From NCBI GenBank assembly GCA_050697275.1, contig JBOGZI010000014.1, forward strand, positions 1-12,931: a stretch of 12,931 nt of DNA. Reading direction: 5' to 3'. This DNA comes from JBOGZI01 sp050697275. Its GTDB lineage: Bacteria; Actinomycetota; Thermoleophilia; Solirubrobacterales; 70-9. Positions 1 to 7,489 of the stretch are shown here, piece after piece; position 1 is the stretch's first letter, and every line of letters begins with the position of its first letter. The translations under genes were made by a program, and so were the position numbers. Below the pieces are notes generated by a model. It saw only the letters and a program-made list of their open reading frames with translations. It had not been told where the DNA came from and searched no databases.

Positions 1-12
1 GGAGGGGATCTC

Positions 13-2163
13 CTACGCGCGGCCCTCGGCGCCGGCGGGTGCGACCCCGTCCACGTCCAGCCGTGGCAGCCGCCGCTCAAGCCAGTTCGGGATCCACCAG
101 TTCCACTTGCCGAGCAGCTGCATCACCGCCGGCACGAGGACCATCCGGACGAGCGTGGCGTCGAGGAAGATCGCCGACGCCAAGCCGATCCCGAACAGCT
201 TCAGGAAGACCTCCTGCGAGGTGACGAAGGAGAGGAAGACGACCACCATGATCGCCGCGGCCGCCGTGATCACCCGCGCGGTCTTCGCCAGCCCGTCGGC
301 GACCGCCCGCCGGGTGTCCCCGTCCTTCAGGTACTCCTCGCGGATCCGCGAGATCAGGAAGACCTCGTAGTCCATCGAGAGCCCGAAGAGGATCGCGAAC
401 ATCATCACCGGCATGAACGGCGCGATCGGCACCTCCTGGTCGATCCCGATCAGCTCGGCGACGAAGTTGTCGCCGTTCGCCACCAGCGTCATCACCCCGT
501 AGGCGGCGCTGACGGAGAGCAGGTTCATGATCCCGGCCTTGAGCGAGATCACCGGCGAGTGGAAGGCCACCAGCAGGAGCAGGAAGGAGAGACCCACTAC
601 TCCCGCGATGAACAGCGGCATCTTGCCGGTGATGTACTCGCTCTGATCCTCGAATGCCGCTGTCAGCCCGCCGAGCTCGGCCCGGATTCCGGTGCCCGCG
701 GTCTCCTCGGGGATGACGTCGTCGCGAAGCGTGTGAACCAGGTCGGCGGTCTCCTCGTCCTGGGGGGAGCCCTCCGGGATCACGGTGATGATCGCGGCGT
801 CGCGCGCATCGTTGAACTGGGCCGGCGGGACGAACTGGACGCCCGGCTCATCCCGAAGCCGATCGGCGAGGAGGCTGGCCCTGGCCGCGTCCTCCGGCGC
901 GAACTCGGCGCCGATCACGAGCGGACCGTTGGTGCCCGGCCCAAACCCCGCGGCGTTGAGGTCGTAGGACTGGCGGGTCATCGTGTCCGGCGGGTCGTTG
1001 CCTGCGTCGGGGAACCCGAGGCGCATACCGAGCGCCGGGGCCGCGAGCGCCAGCAGGACCGCGGTCGCCGCGATCGCGGCGATCCAGGGCCGCCGCTGGA
1101 CGCCGTGGCTCCAGCGCGCCGCGGGGGACTCGCCGTTCCCCTCCGCCCTCAGCTGGCGGCCGAGCAGCGGGATCCGCAGGCGGTCCACCCTCGGTCCCAG
1201 GTAGGAGAGCAGCGCCGGCAGCAGGGTGACCGCGGCGAGCATCACCACCAGGACGGCGAAGGACGCCGAGAGCGCCACCCCGTACATGTAGGGCAGCGCC
1301 GTCAGGGCGAGGCCGAACACCGCGATGACCACGGTGAGGCCGGCGATGATCACGCTGCGCCCCGCGGTGGTAATCGCCTCGACCACCGCGTCGTGGCGGT
1401 CCTTGCCCTCCCTCATCGCTGCCCGGAAGCGGGTGAGAACGAGCAGGGCGTAGTCGATCCCGACCCCGATCCCGATCAGCCCCGACACCGCCAAGGTCCA
1501 GTCTGGGACATCCACCGCGTTGGCCAGCAGCGGGATCAGGCCCGCGGAGGAGATCCCGAGCCCGACCAGGGCGATCGCGATCGGCAGCCCGGCGGCGACC
1601 ACCGAGCCGAAGGCGATCAACAGAACGATCGTGGCGCCGAGGAGCCCGAAGCCCTCCGGGCTACCGGACTCCTGCGCAACATAGATCGGGTCCCCACCGA
1701 GCTCGATCCGCATGCCATCGCCGCTGTTGTCCTCGGCCGCGGCAACCAGCTTCTCGCCGTCCTCCTTCTCGACCTCCCAGCCGTTGACGGTCAGCGGCAG
1801 CGTGGTGCTGCCGATCCTGCCGTCCTCCGAGAACCGGGGCGGCACGTGCTCGGAGACGTGGTTCACCTGCTCGGCCTCGGCGAAGAAGGCGTTGATGCGC
1901 TCCCGGGCCGCCGGGCTGTCGGCGCCGTCCTCGTGCTCCCAGACGACGTTGATCTCCTGCCCCGAATACCCCTCGAAGTTGTCCCGCGTGAGGTCGCTCG
2001 CGGCCTTCGACTCCGAGCCAGGGGTGTGGTAGTCGGCCTCGTACTCGCCCGCCAGGGAGGAGCCGACCCCGATGATCACGACCATCGCGGCGATCCAGGC
2101 GAGGACCACGCGGCCGCGGCGGCGATAGGCGATGTCTGCGAGTCGGGCGAGTCGACGGGTCAT
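13..2163 (-). CDS. MMPL/RND-superfamily membrane transporter (downstream gene of pair)
   Basis: Predicted inner-membrane exporter of the MMPL family, proton-driven RND-type transporters that move lipids or hydrophobic compounds. The 716-residue protein shows the duplicated layout: TM1 at about 17-38, a soluble domain at about 40-170, a TM bundle at about 173-325, TM7 at about 360-380, a second soluble domain to about 510, and a second bundle at about 514-685. The paired Asp-Tyr motifs expected in TM4 and TM10 are present: GVGIDYALL (D237-Y238) and GLSMDYEVF (D598-Y599). At about 700 residues it is the short bacterial form, not the roughly 950-residue mycobacterial MmpL. The ATG start at 2163 is supported by AAGGAGG at 2176-2170 with 6 nt spacing. 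It lies 42 bp downstream of a second MMPL gene on the same strand, so co-transcription is likely. The substrate cannot be told from sequence. Confidence 0.93.
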   Translation of the reverse strand: MTRRLARLADIAYRRRGRVVLAWIAAMVVIIGVGSSLAGEYEADYHTPGSESKAASDLTRDNFEGYSGQEINVVWEHEDGADSPAARERINAFFAEAEQVNHVSEHVPPRFSEDGRIGSTTLPLTVNGWEVEKEDGEKLVAAAEDNSGDGMRIELGGDPIYVAQESGSPEGFGLLGATIVLLIAFGSVVAAGLPIAIALVGLGISSAGLIPLLANAVDVPDWTLAVSGLIGIGVGIDYALLVLTRFRAAMREGKDRHDAVVEAITTAGRSVIIAGLTVVIAVFGLALTALPYMYGVALSASFAVLVVMLAAVTLLPALLSYLGPRVDRLRIPLLGRQLRAEGNGESPAARWSHGVQRRPWIAAIAATAVLLALAAPALGMRLGFPDAGNDPPDTMTRQSYDLNAAGFGPGTNGPLVIGAEFAPEDAARASLLADRLRDEPGVQFVPPAQFNDARDAAIITVIPEGSPQDEETADLVHTLRDDVIPEETAGTGIRAELGGLTAAFEDQSEYITGKMPLFIAGVVGLSFLLLLVAFHSPVISLKAGIMNLLSVSAAYGVMTLVANGDNFVAELIGIDQEVPIAPFMPVMMFAILFGLSMDYEVFLISRIREEYLKDGDTRRAVADGLAKTARVITAAAAIMVVVFLSFVTSQEVFLKLFGIGLASAIFLDATLVRMVLVPAVMQLLGKWNWWIPNWLERRLPRLDVDGVAPAGAEGRA

Positions 2164-2205
2164 TTCAGTCCTCCTTGGGTGCTCGTTCCTTTCGTCGTCA
2201 ACTTC
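2164..2205 (-). other. 42-bp gap between the two MMPL genes
   Basis: Short spacer holding the ribosome binding site AAGGAGG (2176-2170) for the downstream MMPL gene. No terminator hairpin and no copy of the TGTCGA/CGTC promoter motif is seen, consistent with both transporters being read from the promoter upstream of 4365. Confidence 0.6.
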
Positions 2206-4365
2206 CTAGGCCTCGCCTTCGCCAGTCGCCACGCGGGGCGGCAGGGATGGCTTGACGCCGAGCAGCCGCGCCGGCCAGCTCGGCAGCCACCAGTTCCAGC
2301 GGCCCATCAGGGAGATCACCGCGGGCACGATAAGGGCCCGGATCACCGTCGCGTCGAGCAGGATCCCGGCCGCCAGCCCGGTGGCCATCATCTTCACGTC
2401 CGTCCCCGGCCCCGACGCCATCGAGGTGAAGGCGAGGAAGAGGATCAGCGCGGCGCTGGTCACCAGGCGACCGGTGCGCCCGATTCCCTGGATCACGGCC
2501 GTCTCGGTCGACCCGGTGCGGTCGTACTCCTCCCGCATGCGCGAGAGGATGAAGACCTCGTAGTCCATCGAGAGGCCGAAGAGGAAGGCGAAGATCATCA
2601 GCGGCATCCATGAGGGGATCGAGCCGGTCGCCTCGATGCCGAAGATCGCCTCCGAGCCGTAGCCGTGCTGCCAGACCAGGACCAGCACGCCCCAGGCCGC
2701 GGCGACGCTGAGCACGTTGAGCACGATTGCCTTCGCCGGCAGCAGCAGCGAGCGGAAGGCCCGTGCCAGCAGGATGAAACTGGTGATCGTGATCAGGGCG
2801 ATCATCAGCGGGAAGCTGCCGTAGACGGCGTCGAGGAAGTCGTCGTTGGCCGCGGGCTGCCCGCCGACCAGGACCCCGGAGTCGACGGAGTGGGCCGTCT
2901 CCCGGACGCCCTCGAGCGTGGCCTCTCCCGCGCCGCTGCCGCTGTCCGGCACCGGGATCGCCTCGACCACGGCGCTTCCGTCGCTGCGCCAGTCGGGCGT
3001 GCTTGGCGCTACCGCGCCGTGGATTCCCTCCACGCCGCGGAGCTCGGCGGCCACCCGCCCGGGACTGGTGCCCGCTTCGACCAGGATCTCGTGGGGGAGC
3101 AGGGAACCCTCGCCGATCCCGGCGTCCTCGAGCGCTGTCAGGCCGTCCTTGGCGTCGCCCGACTTGGCGACCGTGTTCGCGTCCGAGGTGCCGAGCTGTA
3201 GGTCGGTGGCGGCGAGGACGAGCGCCAGCACGACGGCCATGCCGGCGCCGGCGGCGAGCCAGCGCCGCCGCGAGACCGCGGTCGCCCAGCGGGTCCAGGC
3301 GCGACTCGCCTTGTCGTCCGTGCGCCGGTGGGGCCAGTCGAGCCGCGGGCCGGCCTTCGCCAGCACCACCGGCAGCAGGGTGATCGCGACCAGGGTCGAG
3401 ACAAGCGGGATCAGCATGCCGCCGTAGCCCATCGAGCGCAGGAACGGCAGCGGCAGCGCGATCAGCGCCAGCAGGCCGATGGCAACGGTGATTCCGCTGA
3501 AGATCACGGCGCGGCCGGCGGTCTCCATGGCGCGCTGTACCGCCTCCTCGTTGCTGCGGCCGTGGGTGCGCTCCTCGCGCCAGCGAGAGACGACGATCAG
3601 CGAGTAGTCGATCGCGACGCCGAGACCGATCAAGGCGATCAGGAACTGCACGATCGGCGAGACCGCGGTCAGCTCGGTGAGCCCCAGCAGGAGCAGGAAG
3701 GTGGTCATGATCGAGACGAACGCCATCCCGAGCGGGACGAAGGCGAGCAACGAGGCGAAGACGAAAGCGAGCACCATCAGAGCGCCGGTGCCGCCGAGGA
3801 TCGCCTCGAGCAGGACGCCGGGCCCCTCGCTGTCGCCGCCGCTGTCCTCGACCAGGGCGTCGAAGCCGGTCAGCTGCACGGGTTGTCCGGCGACCGTCGC
3901 GCCTTCGAGTGCCTTGCTGGCGGCGCGCTCGGCCGCGGGATTCTCCCCGAAGGCCGAGTCGGGATCGGGCCGAGGGTAGATCAGCGCGAAGGTGGTGCGC
4001 CCGTCGTCGGAGACGAAGGCCTGATCCCCGGTCGAGGCGTAGGAGGCGATCCGGGAGGCGGGAAGCGCCTCGCGGAGTCGCGAGTCGAGCCGGGCCAGCT
4101 CGCTCTTCACCGCGGGCGAGTCGACCGACTGGCCGTCCGGGATGGTGACGACGGGGAGCAGGGGGGCGGTGTTTCCGCCGGTTCCGCGGTACTGCTCGGC
4201 GATCGCGACGTTGGTCTCCCAACCCTCCTTCTCAGGGACCGAGAACTCCGGCTCGAGGTTCTCGGTGGCGGGGCCGGCGGCCATGATCCCGGCGATCGTG
4301 AGCACGATCCAGGAGACAACGACGGTCTTCTTGTGCGTTAGGACCCAGCGGGTGAGCGATGACAC
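2206..4365 (-). CDS. MMPL/RND-superfamily membrane transporter (upstream gene of pair)
   Basis: Second MMPL-family exporter, 719 residues, and first gene of the minus-strand pair. Layout: TM1 at about 14-32, soluble domain at about 35-185, TM bundle at about 190-340, TM7 at about 369-388, second soluble domain at about 390-515, second bundle at about 518-695. The TM4 and TM10 signatures are GLGVAIDYSL (D253-Y254) and GLSMDYEVF (D601-Y602). Both proteins of the pair end in a similar G(K/R)WNWW-P-W stretch. The soluble domains differ clearly from those of the neighbour, so this is not a recent duplicate. Start is GTG at 4365, preceded by GAGGAGG (4378-4372) at 6 nt spacing. An ECF42-type promoter motif lies about 40 bp upstream (4429-4403), suggesting control by the sigma factor encoded at 8349-9587. 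The substrate is unknown; a hydrophobic or lipid compound is inferred from the family. Confidence 0.93.
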   Translation of the reverse strand: MSSLTRWVLTHKKTVVVSWIVLTIAGIMAAGPATENLEPEFSVPEKEGWETNVAIAEQYRGTGGNTAPLLPVVTIPDGQSVDSPAVKSELARLDSRLREALPASRIASYASTGDQAFVSDDGRTTFALIYPRPDPDSAFGENPAAERAASKALEGATVAGQPVQLTGFDALVEDSGGDSEGPGVLLEAILGGTGALMVLAFVFASLLAFVPLGMAFVSIMTTFLLLLGLTELTAVSPIVQFLIALIGLGVAIDYSLIVVSRWREERTHGRSNEEAVQRAMETAGRAVIFSGITVAIGLLALIALPLPFLRSMGYGGMLIPLVSTLVAITLLPVVLAKAGPRLDWPHRRTDDKASRAWTRWATAVSRRRWLAAGAGMAVVLALVLAATDLQLGTSDANTVAKSGDAKDGLTALEDAGIGEGSLLPHEILVEAGTSPGRVAAELRGVEGIHGAVAPSTPDWRSDGSAVVEAIPVPDSGSGAGEATLEGVRETAHSVDSGVLVGGQPAANDDFLDAVYGSFPLMIALITITSFILLARAFRSLLLPAKAIVLNVLSVAAAWGVLVLVWQHGYGSEAIFGIEATGSIPSWMPLMIFAFLFGLSMDYEVFILSRMREEYDRTGSTETAVIQGIGRTGRLVTSAALILFLAFTSMASGPGTDVKMMATGLAAGILLDATVIRALIVPAVISLMGRWNWWLPSWPARLLGVKPSLPPRVATGEGEA

Positions 4366-4513
4366 GGAAAGCCTCCTCGGGAAATCTCTGTTTGCTGATT
4401 AAGACGAATGGTTGGCGTTGAAATCGACAGACCCAACGATGCGTTACCTCGGCCGAACCTTCAATTGGGGATGACCCTGAGGGTGCCCTGAACTCATCGG
4501 CTCCGTGTGACGA
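4366..4513. other. 148-bp divergent intergenic region, MMPL operon / PfkB kinase
   Basis: Holds the minus-strand ECF42-type promoter (4429-4403) and the MMPL ribosome binding site (4378-4372). Toward the kinase on the plus strand I see no convincing -10/-35 pair and no good Shine-Dalgarno sequence. This stretch is visibly more AT-rich than its surroundings. Confidence 0.6.
4403..4429 (-). promoter_or_regulatory. ECF42-type promoter of the MMPL operon
   Basis: On the minus strand TGTCGA (4429-4424) is followed by exactly 17 nt and then CGTC (4406-4403), with TTAAT just downstream. Hexamer, tetramer and spacing are the same as upstream of the first DGPF gene (7452-7478). As I recall, the published ECF42 consensus is TGTCGA at -35 and CGA/TC at -10. 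Predicted transcription would start near 4396, giving a leader of about 30 nt before the GTG at 4365 with a good ribosome binding site. That this element is used, and by the local sigma factor, is inference. Confidence 0.62.
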
Positions 4514-5383
4514 ATGCACGGTTGGCGGACCGCGAGCCATAGAGTCCAGCCGGATTTGCGCCTCGCGGTCGTCGGACACGTCGAGTGGGTCGAGTTCCTG
4601 CGGGTCGAGAGCGTGCCGGCCCCCGGCGCGATCGCGCAGGCCACCGAGAGCTTCGAGGAGGCCGCAGGGGGCGGCGCAGTCGCGGCCGTCCAGCTCGCCC
4701 GCCTCGGCGGCGGGGCCGAGCTGTTCACAGCGCTCGGGTCCGACAAAACCGGAGCACGCTCCCGCGAGCGGATCGGGAGCCTCCGCGTCGGCGTCCGTGC
4801 GGCGAGTCGGGAGGAGCCCACCCGACGGGCTGTGACCTTCCTCGACGGCGCCGGCGAGCGGACGATCACCGTACTCGGCCCACGGCTGCATCCGAAGCGC
4901 GCTGACGAGCTGGAATGGCAGTGGCTCGACGCGGCCGACGGCGTCTATTTCACCGCCGGCGACGCCGGCGCCCTTCAGGCCGCAAGGCAGGCTCGGGTGC
5001 TGGTCGCGACGCCGCGCGCGGGTGACGTGCTCTCGGAGGCCGGGGTGGACCTGGACGCGCTGGTCTACAGCGCGGACGACGCCCTGGAGGCGGCGACGGC
5101 GGAAAGGCTCCAGCCGCGGCCGTCGTTGCTCGTCGCGACCCGGGGGGCGACGGGCGGCAGCTTCGTCTCCGGGGATGAGCACGGGGAATGGCCGCCGGCC
5201 GAGATCCCCGGCCCGGTCGAGGACAGCTATGGCTGCGGCGATTCCTTCGCGGCGGCGCTCTGCTTCGGGCTCGCCACGGGACTCGACACGACGGACGCTC
5301 TCGCCCTGGCGGCCCGGGCGGGGGCGACCTGTCTCGCCGGGCGAGGGCCGTATGGACGGCAGCTCGCCGCGCGCGACCTCTAG
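4514..5383 (+). CDS. PfkB/ribokinase-family carbohydrate kinase
   Basis: Cytoplasmic ATP-dependent kinase of the PfkB family (ribokinase, fructokinase and adenosine kinase relatives), 289 residues, slightly short for the family. An N-terminal beta strand LAVVGHVEW lies at 17-25. A signature-1-like glycine-rich stretch, GGGAVAAVQLARLGG, spans about 52-66. The C-terminal signature DSYGCGDSFAAAL (237-249) carries the anion-hole glycines and the catalytic Asp, D243. Most relatives have GAGD; here it is GCGD. The ATG at 4514 has no convincing ribosome binding site; a TTG at codon 15 (4556), just before the first strand, is an alternative start. The gene stands alone between the divergent MMPL operon and the convergent acyl-CoA dehydrogenase gene, and its TAG stop overlaps that gene's stop. 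The phosphorylated substrate cannot be assigned. Confidence 0.88.
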   Translation: MHGWRTASHRVQPDLRLAVVGHVEWVEFLRVESVPAPGAIAQATESFEEAAGGGAVAAVQLARLGGGAELFTALGSDKTGARSRERIGSLRVGVRAASREEPTRRAVTFLDGAGERTITVLGPRLHPKRADELEWQWLDAADGVYFTAGDAGALQAARQARVLVATPRAGDVLSEAGVDLDALVYSADDALEAATAERLQPRPSLLVATRGATGGSFVSGDEHGEWPPAEIPGPVEDSYGCGDSFAAALCFGLATGLDTTDALALAARAGATCLAGRGPYGRQLAARDL

Positions 5384-6558
5384 AGGCCGAGCTGCTTTCC
5401 GAGGATCTCCTTCATGATCTCGTCGGTGCCGCCGCCGATCGGGCCGAGGCGGGTGTCGCGGACGGCCCGTTCGATCCCGTACTCGCGCATGTAGCCGTAG
5501 CCGCCGTGGATCTGCAGGCACTCGTTGGCGACCTCGAAGGCGGAGCGCTGGGTGTAGAGCTTCGCCTGGGTCACCTCGCGGGTGGCGTCCTCGCCCGCCG
5601 CGAACTTGCGCAGGCAGGCGTAGGTGAGCGCTCGTGAGACCTCGATCTTCACCGACATCTCGGCGAACTTGTGGCGGATCGCCTGGAAGCGACCGATCGG
5701 CCCCCCGAAGGCGTGGCGCTCCTTGGCGTACTCGAGGGTCACCTCGAACAGCCGCTGCATGCCGCCCACCGCCCCGAGCGCCATGGTCAGCCGCTCCCAC
5801 TGGAAGTTGGCCATGATCAGCTTGAAGCCCTCGTTCCGCTGCCCGAGCAGGTTCTCCGCGGGCACCTCGACGTCGGTGAAGGAGAGCTCGCCGGTGTCCG
5901 AGGCGTGCCAGCCCATCTTCTCCAGCTTGTTGACCACCTCGTAGCCGGGCATCTCGCGCTCCAGCACCAGGAAGGAGATGCCGTGGTGGCCGCCCTCCTC
6001 CGACGTCTTCACCGCGGTGACCAGGAAGTCGGCGCGGACCCCGTTTGTGATGAAGGTCTTGGCGCCATTGACCACGTAGCCGCCGTTCACCTTGCGAGCG
6101 ACGGTGCGCAGCGAGGCGACGTCGGAGCCGGTGCCGGGCTCGGTGATCCCGAGCGCGCCGATCAGCTCGCCTCTGATCCCCGGCACCAGCCAGCGCTGCT
6201 TCTGCTCCTCGGTGCCGAACTTCCAGATCGGCGGCGTCGCGATCTCGGCGTGGGCGCCGATCCCGGCGGAGACCCCGCCGCTGGCGCCGGAGCGCGAGAG
6301 CTCCTCGACCCAGACGGCGTCGTGGACGTAGTCACCGCCCTGCCCGCCGTACTCGGTCTCGTACTTGAGCCCGAGGAAGCCGAGCTCTCCGCAGCGGGCG
6401 AAGAGCTCGCGCGGGAACTCCCGCGCCTCCTCCCACTCGTCCACGTGGGGGGCGATCTCCTTGGAGACGAAGCGGCGCGCCGACTCGCGCAGCTCCTCGT
6501 GCTCCTCGGTGAAGGGCGGCAGCGGCGCCCGCTGCCCGGTGTCTTTGATCACCGTCAT
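5380..6558 (-). CDS. Acyl-CoA dehydrogenase (IVD/LCAD-type active site)
   Basis: FAD-dependent acyl-CoA dehydrogenase, 392 residues, expected to oxidise an acyl-CoA to the enoyl-CoA in fatty-acid or branched-chain degradation and pass electrons to ETF. The N-terminal helical domain is at about 15-130. The middle-domain motif ITEPGTGSD lies at 138-146 and KTFITNG at 167-173. The C-terminal domain has PIGRFQAIRHKFAEM (287-301) and QIHGGYGY (349-356). The usual C-terminal catalytic Glu (IYEGT type) is replaced by IGGGTDE, whereas helix G has WERL with E255. This is the arrangement of isovaleryl-CoA and long-chain acyl-CoA dehydrogenases, so the enzyme is probably active. I chose ATG at 6558, whose A is shared with the upstream SnoaL gene's TGA (TGATG), over TTG at 6561; GGAAGG (6571-6566) is the ribosome binding site. 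Last gene of a three-gene operon; its stop overlaps the kinase stop. Substrate unknown. Confidence 0.93.
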   Translation of the reverse strand: MTVIKDTGQRAPLPPFTEEHEELRESARRFVSKEIAPHVDEWEEAREFPRELFARCGELGFLGLKYETEYGGQGGDYVHDAVWVEELSRSGASGGVSAGIGAHAEIATPPIWKFGTEEQKQRWLVPGIRGELIGALGITEPGTGSDVASLRTVARKVNGGYVVNGAKTFITNGVRADFLVTAVKTSEEGGHHGISFLVLEREMPGYEVVNKLEKMGWHASDTGELSFTDVEVPAENLLGQRNEGFKLIMANFQWERLTMALGAVGGMQRLFEVTLEYAKERHAFGGPIGRFQAIRHKFAEMSVKIEVSRALTYACLRKFAAGEDATREVTQAKLYTQRSAFEVANECLQIHGGYGYMREYGIERAVRDTRLGPIGGGTDEIMKEILGKQLGL

Positions 6559-7013
6559 CAACCGGCCTTCCGCTTGGCCTCGTCGGAGGGCGGCTTCCAG
6601 TCATCGAGCATGGTGTGGCCACGGCCCTGGTGGCCGAAGCCGATCAGGTCGCCCTGCGGGTTCTTCCTGTTGCCGTGGTGGTAGGCCCGGACCTCGGCGA
6701 TCTTGCCGTCACGGAACTGGAACCACTCGGTGCCGCGATCCAGGCGCTTCTCGCCGGACTTCGGGTCGCGCCAGGTCATCGTCCACTCGATCACCGCCTC
6801 GTCCCCGGACTCAATGCCATGCTCGATGAACCATTGCCCATCGATCATGCCGACACCCATCCTCGCGTTCTGGCCGATCCGCTCAGCGCCCTCGTGCGGG
6901 CCGAGCCGCGTGTAGTAGTGGACGGCGTCCTCGGTGAAGTGGGAGGCGACCAGCTCGGCGTCGCCGCTGTTCAGCGCCTCGTAGTAGGAGCGGACGTGGT
7001 CGAGGTTGCTCAT
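6558..7013 (-). CDS. SnoaL/NTF2-like domain protein (first of two)
   Basis: Small 151-residue protein of the NTF2-like/SnoaL fold, a cone-shaped alpha+beta fold used by polyketide cyclases, ketosteroid-isomerase relatives and many uncharacterised proteins. It opens with the typical helix HVRSYYEALNSGD (6-18), then LVASHFTEDAVHYY (21-34), and ends in the strands WFQFRDGKIAEVRAYHH (97-113). The start is ATG at 7013, because the preceding in-frame sequence (to 7223) overlaps the neighbouring gene and reads as low-complexity Arg-rich shadow. This ATG overlaps the TGA of the upstream gene as ATGA, and this gene's own TGA touches the acyl-CoA dehydrogenase ATG, so translation of all three is probably coupled. 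It may act on the same metabolite as the dehydrogenase; the reaction is unknown. Confidence 0.85.
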   Translation of the reverse strand: MSNLDHVRSYYEALNSGDAELVASHFTEDAVHYYTRLGPHEGAERIGQNARMGVGMIDGQWFIEHGIESGDEAVIEWTMTWRDPKSGEKRLDRGTEWFQFRDGKIAEVRAYHHGNRKNPQGDLIGFGHQGRGHTMLDDWKPPSDEAKRKAG

Positions 7014-7420
7014 CCCCCGGCACCGGCGGCCCTTCTGCCCTCCTCGCGGCTGATGAAGAAGTCCGCGTGGGAGATCTTGCCGTCGGTCACCGTGTAGATC
7101 CCGGCGATCTCCTGAAAGAGCGGGACTCCGCTGGACGCGCCGCTGGGATTCCAGCCGTATTCGAGCAGGACTCGGCCGCCACCCAGGTCCTCGGCTCGCT
7201 CGATCGTCAGTTGGGTGGGCCACTCGGGACCGAGGGCCTCATCGAAGTCATCGAAGACAGTGCGTATCTGATCGCGCCCCTTCCTGCTGGCGACCTCCGG
7301 CCACTCCTTCGGGGGGCTCACGGTGGCGTCCTCCGACCACCCGGTCATGGCCGCGTCGCGCTCGTTCCGAATCCACGCCTCCTGCGTTCGGCGCACGTGC
7401 TCGGCGTCGGCCTCGCTCAC
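7010..7420 (-). CDS. SnoaL/NTF2-like domain protein (second, operon leader)
   Basis: Small 136-residue NTF2-like protein, first gene of the minus-strand operon. The pattern is a starting helix with AWIRNERDAAM (15-25), a mid-region VFDDFDEALG (55-64), and C-terminal strands IAGIYTVTDGKISHADFFIS (105-124), where the short turn before IxHADFF is characteristic. It is clearly divergent from the adjacent SnoaL protein. GTG at 7420 was chosen because the open frame upstream (to 7525) lies in the divergent promoter region and reads as Arg-rich noise. AAGGA (7429-7425) sits only 4 nt before this GTG. A TATAAG ends 6 nt before it, so the transcript could instead be leaderless. The stop overlaps the next gene as ATGA. 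Function is unknown. Confidence 0.8.
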   Translation of the reverse strand: MSEADAEHVRRTQEAWIRNERDAAMTGWSEDATVSPPKEWPEVASRKGRDQIRTVFDDFDEALGPEWPTQLTIERAEDLGGGRVLLEYGWNPSGASSGVPLFQEIAGIYTVTDGKISHADFFISREEGRRAAGAGG

Positions 7421-7426
7421 CCGGTC

Positions 7427-7457
7427 CTTATACCGCGATGTTCGCCGGCGGTGTCGA
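7427..7457 (-). promoter_or_regulatory. Possible promoter of the SnoaL-SnoaL-acyl-CoA dehydrogenase operon
   Basis: On the minus strand TATAAG (7432-7427) lies 6 nt before the GTG at 7420, so initiation at or next to the start codon would give a leaderless mRNA. A TTGACA-like hexamer, TCGACA (7457-7452), lies 19 nt upstream and is the exact complement of the -35 block of the divergent ECF42-type promoter. The spacer is long and the -10 lacks the usual final T, so this call is weak. Confidence 0.35.
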
Positions 7458-7478
7458 TCTGCGCCTCTTCCGTTCGTC
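7452..7478 (+). promoter_or_regulatory. ECF42-type promoter of the DGPF-DGPF-sigma operon
   Basis: TGTCGA (7452-7457), a 17-nt spacer and CGTC (7475-7478), the latter embedded in TTCGTCGTTA. The same arrangement with the same spacing occurs upstream of the MMPL operon, and the TTCGTCGTTA block recurs exactly upstream of the third DGPF gene. Transcription would start near 7485, about 40 nt before the ATG at 7524. Because the sigma factor is encoded in this operon, positive autoregulation is the simplest reading. Confidence 0.65.
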
Positions 7479-7489
7479 GTTAGGGTGAA

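Noticed and set aside
2..13. Small inverted repeat GGAG...CTCC at the window start, possible terminator of the MMPL operon
   Set aside because: Only 4 bp, overlaps the stop codon, has no T-run, and the flanking sequence is cut off.
559..2613. Long plus-strand open frame (684 codons) antisense to the MMPL genes
   Set aside because: Rich in Arg, Gly, Asp and His with no recognisable domain, and it spans two well-supported minus-strand MMPL genes; a typical high-GC shadow frame.
2198..4222. Second minus-strand frame of 674 codons over the upstream MMPL gene
   Set aside because: Arg-rich, low-complexity translation in a shifted frame of a gene with intact MMPL motifs.
4232..5800. Minus-strand 522-codon frame across the kinase and the acyl-CoA dehydrogenase end
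   Set aside because: No domain logic, and it overlaps three real genes on both strands; PfkB motifs in the opposing frame are clear.
7014..7223. N-terminal extension of the first SnoaL protein to 7223
   Set aside because: Overlaps the upstream SnoaL gene almost entirely and reads as Arg-rich noise; the ATG at 7013 gives the normal family length.
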